Position numbers and translations under genes: made by a program. Below are positions 17,186 through 25,836 of a stretch of DNA of 36,083 nucleotides, one piece after another. Every line of letters begins with the position of its first letter. Positions within the stretch are counted from its first letter, which is position 1. The notes under the pieces are model-generated. The model worked only from the letters and a program-made list of their open reading frames with translations, was not told the DNA's origin and made no database searches. This DNA comes from CAZJBP01 sp964544115 (GTDB lineage: Bacteria; Verrucomicrobiota; Kiritimatiellia; UBA8416; JADHWI01), in the NCBI GenBank assembly GCA_964544115.1, contig CAZJBP010000009.1:1-36083 (forward strand), given 5' to 3'.

Positions 17186-19962
17186 CAGTCCTTCTCGCCC
17201 GGCAGGACGGTCCGCAGCCGGTTGCGCTCGCGCAACTCCGCCTTGTGCTCCTCTTCTCGCTGCAGCGCCTTCTCAAGCAGTTCGCGCACATCCTCAGGCG
17301 TTGCGTTGGTTTTCACCTCAGGCTTCTGATCCTGTTTCTGCTGGTCTTGCTTCTGATCCTTCTGCTGCTGCTGATCCTGCTGGTCCTGTTCCTGCTTCTG
17401 TTGGCCCCGCTTCTGCTGATCTTGCTTCTGTTGGTCCTGCTTTTGTTGATCTTGTTTCTGCTGATCTTGCTTCTGCTGTTGCTTTGAAGGGGGCGGCTTT
17501 GGGAGCAGCTCGAGGATTTGTTTCAGCGCCGCCGCGCTGGCCTGCTCCTCCGTGAGGGCGGCCGCGGGGTCGGGCTTCTGCAGATGGCCGTAGGCCGCTT
17601 CCTGGCGCGTCTTTGCTTCGGCGGTCAGCGCGAGGATCATCTGCCGATCCTCAGGTGTGAGCTGCGGAGCTGCGTTGGTGCCGGCCTGGGGCGCGGGCGG
17701 CGCGGGCGCGTTTTCCGGGTACTCGACCGGAAAACGATCGGCGAACAGCTCGGTCAGGGCGCGCGCCTCCATTTGGTCTGTCGTAGCCGTCGCCAGTCGG
17801 TTGGTCGCCTTTGCCCCGCCGACGATGACGGCCGCGGTGGTTTCGACGGCGTTGGTCTGGTGCTCGAGGGCTGCGCCGGCCAGGGCCGCGGAGGGTGCGA
17901 GCAACTTCCAGAACCCATACACAGCCCGCTCATCCGTGCGGATCGCATCCGTGGGGTCAAGCTGTGCGTCGCGCAGCATGCGGGCGGTGCCGTTCATGCT
18001 GTCACGCGTCATCTCGATGCCCTGCAGGATGTGCTGCATCTGGGCGGCTGCGTTGGTGTCCGAGGCGGCCTGCTGCGACATGGCCGCCACGAGGCTGCCC
18101 TTGAGGGGAATCCAGAGGTCCGCCGCCTCCGACTGGCGCTTGGCTAGGGCCTCGAAGGCGCCCAGGCGGGTCGGCGGCGTGTTCGTCGCCGCCCGCTGGA
18201 GATCGCCGAGCATGCCGCGCTGGCGCTGCCGCATATCGTTCACGAGCTGAAACGGCGGCATCTTCCCGTACGTCTCCATGAGCTTGGCGACCTTGGCCTC
18301 CTCCCGGGCGCGCGGCAGCCGGTCGCGCGCGACGGCCAGGTTGCGGAGGGCCTGTTCGCCGTCCTCGCGGGAAGCGTCGCGGAAGGCCTCGGCTGAGCGG
18401 GCGAGCCCGTCGGCGACCTTCCCCAGATCCTCGGCGCTGCGGTTCTGCGCGTTGGTGGAAGGAGCCGTCGCCTGCCGGTACAGCGCGGCGCCCAGGCCGA
18501 GGGACAACCGGGCGTCCGGCTTCGCCGCCGCGGCGCCGAGCTCCTCGAACAGGTCGGCGGCCGCTGCGTGGCGCCCGGCCTTCAGGTCGGCGACGGCGGC
18601 GTTGTAGCGCAGCCGTCGCTGCAGGTCGCCCGAGGCGGCCCCGGCGGCGGCCAGGTACTCATCCGCGGCCGCCTCGTAACGGCCAAGCCGAAACAGGCGC
18701 TGGGCCTTGATGGCGGTCGCGCGCGCGGATAACACCACCGGCGCCTCGGCCACCGCGTTCGTCGCGACGGCAGGCGCGTTCGTCCCTGCACCGGACGCCG
18801 CCTGCAGGCCCCCGAGGAGTGCCAGAGCCCAGATCGCCTGTCGCATCGGCCGGGGCGGCGGGGACAGGTTCCTCAGCGAAGGCGTCGTGACCGGCGATGG
18901 CTCGGACGGACCGGGCTTCGAGCCGGCCGCCTGCTTCGGCGCGCGTGCCCGCCCGGTGGCCGGCCGCCCGCGGCTCAGTGCGCAGGCCGCGATCGCCAGG
19001 CAGATGGCCGGGAGCAGGAAGATCTGGAACCGCTCGATCGCGTGCCGCTGAAGCGTCTCCGACAGATCGCGCTCGGCCACGCGGCGCAGATGAGACTGGT
19101 AAATCGTTCCGAGCGTGGTTGAGCCCATGCCCGCCGTTCCGACGGGGATGTACGCGCCGCCGGTGGTCCGTGCAATCTGGTAGAGCGTCTCGTTGTCGAG
19201 ATGGGTCTCAACGTCGCGGCCCTCGAACTGGAGCATGCGGCCCTTCTGGTCCGGGTCGGGGATGCGCGAGCCGCCCTGTGCGCCGAAGCCGACGGTGAAG
19301 ATCGTGACGCCCTTCGCCGCCGCTTCCTTGGCCGCTTCCAAGGCGCTGCCGGCGAGATCCTCGCCGTCGCTGATAAGAATGATCGCGCGGTGCGACCCCT
19401 GCTGGGTCTCGAAGGCGGCGAGCGCCTTGCGGATGGCGTCGCCGATGTCCGTCGGTCCGGCCGGTGCGGCATCCGGGGTTGCGCCTTCCAGCGCCTGGCG
19501 CACGTAGGCGTAGTCCGTTGTCAGCGGGCACAGCACAGTGGCCTTGCGCCGGAAGGCCAGGAGGCCGGCGCGGTCGCCGCGCAGCTCGCCGATCAGGTCC
19601 AGCAGGTCGGTCCGGGCCCGTTCGAGCCGGTTGGGGCGCACGTCGTTGGCCAGCATGGAGCGCGAGACGTCGAGCGCGATGATCAGGTCGCGGCCTCGGG
19701 CGTAGACGGTATCTTCCACCTCGCCCCAGCGGGGTTGTGCCGCGGCCGCCAGCATCAGCATCAGCGCGGCGGCCAGCAGGCCCACCTGCCAGGTGGCGCG
19801 GCGCAGGCTGGGCCGAGGCATGAGCCGGGGCTGGAGCGCGGGCGCGACGAAGCGCGCCAGGCGCGCGCTCTGCCGCCGGAGCATCACAATCCACACGGCG
19901 GCCAGCGCGGGAATCACCCACGCCAGCGCCAGGATCCAGGCATGTGCAAACTCGATTCTCAT
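17182..19962 (-). CDS. BatB-BatC fusion: vWA domain protein with TPRs and Q/K/D-rich tail
   Basis: A 926-residue protein starting at ATG 19962, four bases after the BatA stop. The long in-frame extension upstream is inside batA and is rejected. Residues 1-330 are BatB: two N-terminal membrane helices, a von Willebrand A domain with MIDAS D98-V-S100-R-S102 and 'LISDGEDL', and a closing membrane helix ('FQIFLLPAICLAIAACAL'). After a Pro-rich linker, a second signal-like helix begins at Met 373 ('MRQAIWALALLGGLQAASG'). This is followed by TPR repeats ('AQRLFRLGRYEAAADEYLAA', 'ADLKAGRHAAAADLFEELG') and a long Ala-rich helical part, the BatC portion. The tail (about 824-884) is a Gln/Lys/Asp low-complexity repeat. 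Standard loci have batB and batC as separate genes; the internal signal-like helix marks the fusion point. Confidence 0.88.
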   Translation of the reverse strand: MRIEFAHAWILALAWVIPALAAVWIVMLRRQSARLARFVAPALQPRLMPRPSLRRATWQVGLLAAALMLMLAAAAQPRWGEVEDTVYARGRDLIIALDVSRSMLANDVRPNRLERARTDLLDLIGELRGDRAGLLAFRRKATVLCPLTTDYAYVRQALEGATPDAAPAGPTDIGDAIRKALAAFETQQGSHRAIILISDGEDLAGSALEAAKEAAAKGVTIFTVGFGAQGGSRIPDPDQKGRMLQFEGRDVETHLDNETLYQIARTTGGAYIPVGTAGMGSTTLGTIYQSHLRRVAERDLSETLQRHAIERFQIFLLPAICLAIAACALSRGRPATGRARAPKQAAGSKPGPSEPSPVTTPSLRNLSPPPRPMRQAIWALALLGGLQAASGAGTNAPAVATNAVAEAPVVLSARATAIKAQRLFRLGRYEAAADEYLAAAGAASGDLQRRLRYNAAVADLKAGRHAAAADLFEELGAAAAKPDARLSLGLGAALYRQATAPSTNAQNRSAEDLGKVADGLARSAEAFRDASREDGEQALRNLAVARDRLPRAREEAKVAKLMETYGKMPPFQLVNDMRQRQRGMLGDLQRAATNTPPTRLGAFEALAKRQSEAADLWIPLKGSLVAAMSQQAASDTNAAAQMQHILQGIEMTRDSMNGTARMLRDAQLDPTDAIRTDERAVYGFWKLLAPSAALAGAALEHQTNAVETTAAVIVGGAKATNRLATATTDQMEARALTELFADRFPVEYPENAPAPPAPQAGTNAAPQLTPEDRQMILALTAEAKTRQEAAYGHLQKPDPAAALTEEQASAAALKQILELLPKPPPSKQQQKQDQQKQDQQKQDQQKQDQQKRGQQKQEQDQQDQQQQKDQKQDQQKQDQKPEVKTNATPEDVRELLEKALQREEEHKAELRERNRLRTVLPGEKDW
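17310..17490. repeat. Low-complexity coding repeat (QQKQD units) in the BatC portion
   Basis: On the minus strand, units of about 15 bases encode repeated 'QQKQD'-type pentapeptides. The stretch is CTG/CTT/GATCTTG-rich on the plus strand. It is in frame and belongs to the BatB-BatC gene; length may vary between strains by slippage. Confidence 0.85.
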
Positions 19963-19966
19963 AGCA

Positions 19967-21010
19967 TCATACCGGGCGCCGCGCGACGGCCATGCCGATG
20001 GCCACGCCGGCCGCGAGCAGGGCCATGGCCGGCCCCGCAAACCAGCCGAACAGTTCGGTGTACTGGTGGTAGATGTCCTGTTCGACGCGGGTCTTCTCCA
20101 GGCTGTCGATGTCGGCCATCGCGCCCTTGAGCCCCTCCGGGTCCCGCACATTGAAGTAGCGGCCGCCCGTGACCGAGGCCACTCGCTTCAGCAGCTCTTC
20201 ATCCAGGGACACCTGCTGGTACTGGACGACCTCGCGACCGAGCATGTCGCGCACCTTGAACGGCGCCTGTCCGGTCGTGCCCACGCCGATGGTGTAGACC
20301 TTGATGCCGAGCTTGCGCGCCGCCTGCATCGCATCGTCCGGGCTGATGAGCCCGGTGTTGGACTCGCCGTCGCTCAGCAGCACCATCACGCGGGACTTCG
20401 GTTCGGCATCCTTCAGGCGGGCGCTGGCCGTGGCGAGCGCGTCACCAATCGCGGTCCGCAGCTCCTCGTCGTCGACGATCTGGCCGTCGCCGTTGCGGCT
20501 CGGCTTCGGAATCTCGACGCCGGCGAGCACGTGCAGCAGCGCCTCGCGGTCGGTGGTCAGCGGCGCGCGCGTGCTGGCATAGCCACCGAACGTCACCAGG
20601 CCGATCAGGTCGTCCGGGCGCTGGCGAACGAAGTCCGCGAAGGTGTCCTTGACGGCATCCAGCCGCGTGCGTAGGCGCACGCCCGTCGCGGTCTTCTCCG
20701 ACATGTCCAGCGCCTCCATGGAGCCCGACACGTCGACGACCATTTCCAGTGCGACCACATCGGCGGTCCGTCGGCTGGTCGACAACACGGTGCGCGGCCG
20801 GGCGAGGGCGATGACCGCCGCGATCAGCCCGGCGAGGATCAGGAGGCGGCCGAGCGCGGCGGCTGACATCCGCCAGCTCCGGCGGCGCGGGAGGCGCGAC
20901 ACGGCCGAGTACAGGATGCCCTGCACGGCGGCGCGCCGGTACATGCGCCACGCCGCCAGCCCCGCCGGAGCCAGCAGAAAGAATGCAAAAGGTGTGCCGA
21001 ATTCGAACAT
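19967..21010 (-). CDS. batA: BatA-type von Willebrand A membrane protein
   Basis: A 347-residue protein with N-terminal membrane helices (about residues 7-20 and 54-70), a periplasm- or cytoplasm-facing vWA domain and a C-terminal helix ('FGWFAGPAMALLAAGVAIGM'). The metal-ion-dependent adhesion site is D93-V-S95-G-S97 with 'LLSDGESNTG' further on, so it is probably able to bind a divalent metal. BatA/BatB pairs work with MoxR AAA+ ATPases in chaperone-like complexes. The ATG at 21010 has no Shine-Dalgarno sequence: the three bases before it are followed directly by a heptamer array. It is four bases upstream of the BatB-BatC gene and separated from the rest of the operon by the four-helix-bundle gene. 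Confidence 0.93.
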   Translation of the reverse strand: MFEFGTPFAFFLLAPAGLAAWRMYRRAAVQGILYSAVSRLPRRRSWRMSAAALGRLLILAGLIAAVIALARPRTVLSTSRRTADVVALEMVVDVSGSMEALDMSEKTATGVRLRTRLDAVKDTFADFVRQRPDDLIGLVTFGGYASTRAPLTTDREALLHVLAGVEIPKPSRNGDGQIVDDEELRTAIGDALATASARLKDAEPKSRVMVLLSDGESNTGLISPDDAMQAARKLGIKVYTIGVGTTGQAPFKVRDMLGREVVQYQQVSLDEELLKRVASVTGGRYFNVRDPEGLKGAMADIDSLEKTRVEQDIYHQYTELFGWFAGPAMALLAAGVAIGMAVARRPV

Positions 21011-21013
21011 AGG

Positions 21014-21047
21014 GTCAGTAATCAGTGATCGGTTATCAGTAACCAGT
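21014..21047 (+). repeat. Inverted flank of the four-helix-bundle gene, left copy (heptamer array)
   Basis: A 34-base sequence made of CAGTRAT-like heptamers: CAGTAAT, CAGTGAT, CGGTTAT, CAGTAAC, CAGT. It matches the reverse complement of 21531-21564 at 30 of 34 bases in the same register; both have the odd third unit CGGT. It directly abuts the BatA start codon. Confidence 0.8.
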
Positions 21048-21053
21048 TCATGG

Positions 21054-21485
21054 TCATCCGGCGAAGTAATCCTCTGCTGACTCCCTCAGAACATGGGGGT
21101 CTCCTCCGCAGAACAGGTCAGACTTACCCATCATCGAGTTGAGCATGCGACCAATCTCTGACAGCTCGGAACACAAAGAATCAGCGACGGCGCGTGTGAG
21201 ATAGCCACAATCGTGAGCCGATTCGATCCAGTGCTGAGTCTCCTGCTGCTCGCCGTCCGCGTCCGTCAGTTTGCTGACAAAATGCTTCTCGTAGCGACGC
21301 TTGGCCCAGGCCTCGCAGATTTGTGCCCCCACGGAACGTGACGCACGCCGCACCAGGTCGGACAGTGAGTAGGTTTCGTCTTTAGGAAATTCCCGGGTCA
21401 GCATGAGGACTCTGTGGGCACCGCTCCGGCTCTTCCGGTAGACCACCAGGTCGCGAAAACTCTGAGCATGGATCAACCCTCCCAT
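21054..21485 (-). CDS. Four-helix-bundle protein (23S rRNA intervening-sequence family)
   Basis: A 143-residue cytoplasmic protein of the 'four helix bundle'/S23 family, first known from genes inside 23S rRNA intervening sequences. Family marks are 'FRDLVVYRKSRSGAHRVLML', 'FPKDETYSLSDLVRRASRSV', 'CEAWAKRR' and 'TQHWIESAHDCGYLT'. GGGGGAG precedes ATG 21485. Family members probably form pentameric helical bundles and may bind nucleic acid, but the function is unproven. The gene has no link to the Bat system and lies between inverted 34-base flanks, so it looks like a late insertion into the operon. It keeps the operon's direction, so transcription could read through. Confidence 0.9.
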   Translation of the reverse strand: MGGLIHAQSFRDLVVYRKSRSGAHRVLMLTREFPKDETYSLSDLVRRASRSVGAQICEAWAKRRYEKHFVSKLTDADGEQQETQHWIESAHDCGYLTRAVADSLCSELSEIGRMLNSMMGKSDLFCGGDPHVLRESAEDYFAG

Positions 21486-21530
21486 GACTCCCCCGTTCTC
21501 TGTTTACCGATTGCTGACTGATTACTGGTT

Positions 21531-21564
21531 ACTGGTTACTGGTCACCGGTCACTGATGACTGAC
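21531..21564 (-). repeat. Inverted flank of the four-helix-bundle gene, right copy (heptamer array)
   Basis: Inverted counterpart of 21014-21047; the array continues on the plus strand down to about 21507 for eight heptamers in all. It overlaps the end of the DUF4381-like gene: the last residues 'SQSSVTGDQ' and the stop TAA are encoded by the repeat. Confidence 0.8.
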
Positions 21565-22594
21565 TATCCCCCTCGACGTACTCGCGTGCCGTTTGGGCGG
21601 CGCGGTCGGCGGAGCTTGCGTCGGCGTGTGCGGCGGCGAACTTGACCAGATCCGCCGCCTGGAGAAAGGACCGCAGCCGTGCGACGAGCTGTGCGGGGAA
21701 TCGCGGGTCGCTGGCGACGGCCGCGAGGAATTCCTCGGTCGTCTGCTCGGGCGCCCGGATGCCGTGCCGCCGCTCGATGTAACGCCGCACCACCATCGTC
21801 AGCTCAACGTAAAACTCTTTGAATAGGTTGCGCTGGATCAGGTCGCCGTGGAGCAGTTCGTTGAGCTCGAAGAGCGCGCGCTCCCTGGGCGACATGCGGC
21901 GCAGCATGACCTCGCGCCGCACGCGCCGCGCAAGCCGTATCGCCAGCCAGATGACGCCGGCGAGCGCCGCGGCGGCGAGCACCCACCCGCAGACCGTGGC
22001 GAACGACGGCGCGATCCAGGTCGGCTTCAATGACACGTCGATGTCGCCCGGCACGACGCCCTCTACGGGCGGCGCGGCTTCGAACACGATGGGGCGAGTC
22101 GTGACCCAGGTTTCCTCGGCCGGGGTGCGGCGCCGGTCAGTCAGCTTCACCGCCATCGGCGCCAGGCGATACTCTTCCGCCACGCCCGGGGTCAGCCGCG
22201 CGCGATACTCGCGGGTCACCCTCTCGCCCGAGCGAGGCGGCTCGGTGGAGAAGAAGCCGCCGAGAGTGAATCCTTGAAGGCGATCATCCAGCGGGGGCAG
22301 CTCGAGCTCCATGCCCTCGGGGGCGGAGGCCGCGATCGTCAGCATCAGATCGCGTTCGTAGTGGACGCGCGGTGGCGTGGCGGTGAAGGTCAGCTGCGCC
22401 GCCCCCAGGTTCATCTGTTCCACGCGCGGCGCCTCGGCGGCGGGTGCGGCCGGCGGCGTCTCGCTGCGGCGGCAACCCGTCGCGCCGATCAGCAGGTACA
22501 GGGCGACGCCGGCGAACGCCCCGGGGAGCGCGGTCGCGAGGCCGTGCCCGCGGCTGCGGGTCCCCATCATCGCTGTCCTGTCTCGCTGCATCAT
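21536..22594 (-). CDS. DUF4381-like membrane protein with BatD-like domain
   Basis: A 352-residue protein starting at ATG 22594, with GGAG upstream; a further in-frame extension overlaps the DUF58 gene and is left out. An N-terminal hydrophobic segment ends in 'LIGATGC', so it may be a signal peptide or lipoprotein signal. An immunoglobulin-like domain follows ('LTFTATPPRVHYERDLMLTI', 'RARLTPGVAEEYRLAPMAV'), then a membrane helix ('VCGWVLAAAALAGVIWLAI') and a cytoplasmic helical domain with the DUF4381-type motif ('LFKEFYVELTMVVRRYIERR', 'TTEEFLAAVASD'). In MoxR/vWA operons this gene type usually stands between DUF58 and the first vWA gene, exactly as here. The last nine residues come from an intergenic repeat, so the original C-terminus was probably different. 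Confidence 0.87.
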   Translation of the reverse strand: MMQRDRTAMMGTRSRGHGLATALPGAFAGVALYLLIGATGCRRSETPPAAPAAEAPRVEQMNLGAAQLTFTATPPRVHYERDLMLTIAASAPEGMELELPPLDDRLQGFTLGGFFSTEPPRSGERVTREYRARLTPGVAEEYRLAPMAVKLTDRRRTPAEETWVTTRPIVFEAAPPVEGVVPGDIDVSLKPTWIAPSFATVCGWVLAAAALAGVIWLAIRLARRVRREVMLRRMSPRERALFELNELLHGDLIQRNLFKEFYVELTMVVRRYIERRHGIRAPEQTTEEFLAAVASDPRFPAQLVARLRSFLQAADLVKFAAAHADASSADRAAQTAREYVEGDSQSSVTGDQ

Positions 22595-22622
22595 GCACGC
22601 TCCACGCGCCGCGCTTACGGGG

Positions 22623-23513
22623 CTACCCCCGCATGGCGCGCATCTGCCGCTGGCGGAACAGCCGCCGGAGATCATCCACAAAGGGGCGCTCGGTCGACAC
22701 GACGAGCGTGTCGATCTTGAGCTTCCGAAAGGTGTCCCGAAGATGCGCCGCATGCGCCTCGCCAGCGGCGCGCACTTCGGCGCGTACCTCCGCCGAGGCT
22801 GTGTCCAGCACGACGAGCTCGCCGGTCTCCGGGTCCTGCACCTCCACCAGGCCCACCGCCGGCAGCTCGGTCTCGGCCGGGTCGGAGACGGGGCAGCAGA
22901 TCACGTCGTGCCGGCGGGCCGTGACGCGGAGGTCGGGAATGAATCCGTCGTCGAGAAAGTCCGAGATCAGGAACACGACGGCCTTGCGCTTCTGCACGCC
23001 GTTCAGGAATCTCAGGGCGCCGGCGATGTCGGTGCCGTGGCGGGTCTCCTCCGCGGCGAGCACCTCGCGCACCAGCCGCATCGCCGCGGTGCGGCCCTTG
23101 CGGGGCGGAATGCACTTCTCGATGCGGTCGCTGAAGAGGATGAGGCCGATCTTGTCCTGGTTCTTCACGGCGGACAGCGAGAGAACGCACGTGATCTCCG
23201 CGGCCAGCTCCGCCTTGGTGCGCGCCCCGGACCCGAAGCATTGCGATCCGGAGATGTCGACCGCGAACAGGACGGTCAGCTCGCGCTCCTCGGCGAAGCG
23301 TTTGACGAAGGGGTGGCCCATGCGGGCGGTGACGTTCCAGTCGATTGCGCGCACGTCGTCGCCCTGGGCATACTCGCGGACCTCGTCGAACTCGATCCCG
23401 CGCCCCTTGAAGACCGAATGGTACTCGCCCGACAGGTGCTCATCGACCAGGCGGGTCGTGATCATCCTGATCTTGCCCACCTGCTTCATCAGCTCTTTGG
23501 TGTCAATGGGCAT
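22623..23513 (-). CDS. DUF58 family protein
   Basis: A 296-residue cytoplasmic protein that almost always accompanies MoxR ATPases. The family core is plain: 'EYAQGDDVRAIDWNVTARMG', then 'FVKRFAEERELTVLFAVDIS' leading to a vWA-like D-x-S-x-S site ('DISGS'), 'QDKIGLILFSD' and 'VFLISDFLDDGF'. It probably passes the MoxR action to the membrane vWA proteins as an adaptor. No ribosome-binding sequence is seen before ATG 23513; the region just upstream is a heptamer array instead. It is followed 28 bases later by the DUF4381-like gene. Confidence 0.94.
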   Translation of the reverse strand: MPIDTKELMKQVGKIRMITTRLVDEHLSGEYHSVFKGRGIEFDEVREYAQGDDVRAIDWNVTARMGHPFVKRFAEERELTVLFAVDISGSQCFGSGARTKAELAAEITCVLSLSAVKNQDKIGLILFSDRIEKCIPPRKGRTAAMRLVREVLAAEETRHGTDIAGALRFLNGVQKRKAVVFLISDFLDDGFIPDLRVTARRHDVICCPVSDPAETELPAVGLVEVQDPETGELVVLDTASAEVRAEVRAAGEAHAAHLRDTFRKLKIDTLVVSTERPFVDDLRRLFRQRQMRAMRG

Positions 23514-23523
23514 GGCGTATAAT

Positions 23524-23586
23524 TGGTGATCAGTGACCAGTAGTCAGTGATCTGTCAGCGAACACGGATCACCGATCACGGATCAC
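23524..23586. repeat. Nine-unit heptamer array between moxR and the DUF58 gene
   Basis: Nine 7-base units in register: TGGTGAT, CAGTGAC, CAGTAGT, CAGTGAT, CTGTCAG, CGAACAC, GGATCAC, CGATCAC, GGATCAC. They fill nearly all of the 79-base gap. The same family flanks the four-helix-bundle gene. Confidence 0.75.
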
Positions 23587-23592
23587 GACTCC

Positions 23593-24575
<983 letters not shown>

Positions 24576-24579
<4 letters not shown>

Positions 24580-25778
24580 GGCGTTACCTCCTGGGAGGCG
24601 GGAGCGGGCTCCGCGGATGCGGCCGGGTCCGCCTCCGGTTCCTTCTTCTTCACCACGGTTGCGCGCGTGGGGCTCATCGCGTCCGCCTGGTACTTGGCGA
24701 TGATGTACGTCCAGCCGGACACCTTGGCGCCGGCCTTGGCGACCTGCTCCTCCAGCGCCGCGCGATCCTTGGCACGCGCCTCGACGGCCGCCTTGGCCGC
24801 GGCGTTTGTCGAGGCCGCGGCGGCCGTGACGTTCGTGTCCACGACGGCGGGCGCCTCCGGGCGCAGCGCGACGGACAGGCGCAGGTATCGGTTCTCGCTG
24901 TTGGTGACGGCGCCGCCGACCGTGGCGGTGTAGATCTCGCCCTTCGCCGTGACGGCGCGGTAGACGGCGCCGGTGGCCAGGCCCGTCTGCGCGTCGGTGA
25001 GAGAGGGGGCGGCGACGTCCGCGAAGCGCAGATAGCTCAGCGCCGACGCGATCGAGCCGCCCCTGGCGGGATCCATCTCCTCGTCGTCGCCCAGCCCCTG
25101 CAGCGTCATCCCGGTGTCGCCCTTGCGGAAGACCAGCGCTTCCCGTCCCGGGGCGGTGACGGTGACTTCCTCAACGTCGCCGGCGTTGACGTTGGCCAGT
25201 TCGGTGTCGAGCCAGGCCAGAGGGTCGTCGCTGAAGGCGCTCAGCGTGTCGGACACGAGCACGACCGTCTTGCCGCCGTCGGCTGACACATAGCGGCCGT
25301 CCGGGTAGCTGCTGTATTCGCCCCGGCCGCCGGTCGTCTGGCGCTTGTGCTCGTCGCCGAGGAGCAGCGTGGCGACGGTGGAGCCATCCGCGCGGACCAT
25401 CTCAACCGCCGCGCCCGCCGCGGGAGCCTCACCCGTCGCCGCTATCTTCAGCTTCCGGCGCTGCTCGTCCGTGAGCTGCAGCGTCTGGCCGACCTTCAGA
25501 TCGGACAGGGCCAGCAACGCCTGGCGGATCTTGCTGTAGTCCGCCGGGTAGTCATTCTTGTCCCTGGACACCCACACATCAGCCGCGCGGGCCACGGTGG
25601 CGGTCTTCCCGGCCGAGGCGACCACAATCCGGGCCACGTCGTTGACCGGCAACTTCGGCAGCACCGGCTGCCCGGCGAGTTCGGGCCCGGCGGGGCGGTC
25701 CGGGCGCTGCGTTACGACCGCCCATCCCACCAGCACGGCGGCCACGATCACCAACAGGATCAGCTTCTTCGCATTCAT
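24576..25778 (-). CDS. DUF4340 membrane-anchored protein
   Basis: A 400-residue protein with one N-terminal membrane helix ('LILLVIVAAVLVGWAVVT') and a large extracytoplasmic part of DUF4340 type: 'PVNDVARIVVASAGKTATVA', 'DYPADYSKIRQALLALSDLK', 'EEVTVTAPGREALVFRKGD'. The C-terminus is Ala/Glu/Pro-rich. DUF4340 genes usually follow a GldG-like gene in operons with a GldA/GldF-like ABC transporter, as here. The biochemical role is not known. The overlap with moxR (ATGA) joins the ABC-type half of the operon with the MoxR/Bat half. Confidence 0.9.
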
Positions 25779-25836
25779 CTCTTCACGACTCCTTGAATCG
25801 ATTCCAGTAGTGTTGGGTCCACATTCAGCCGAGGGC

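Noticed and set aside
17310..17490. CRISPR-like or non-coding tandem repeat
   Set aside because: The units are about 15 bases, in frame, and encode a QQKQD protein tail; no spacers.
19963..20151. N-terminal extension of the BatB-BatC protein
   Set aside because: It lies inside batA and is not protein-like; ATG 19962 opens a normal membrane helix.
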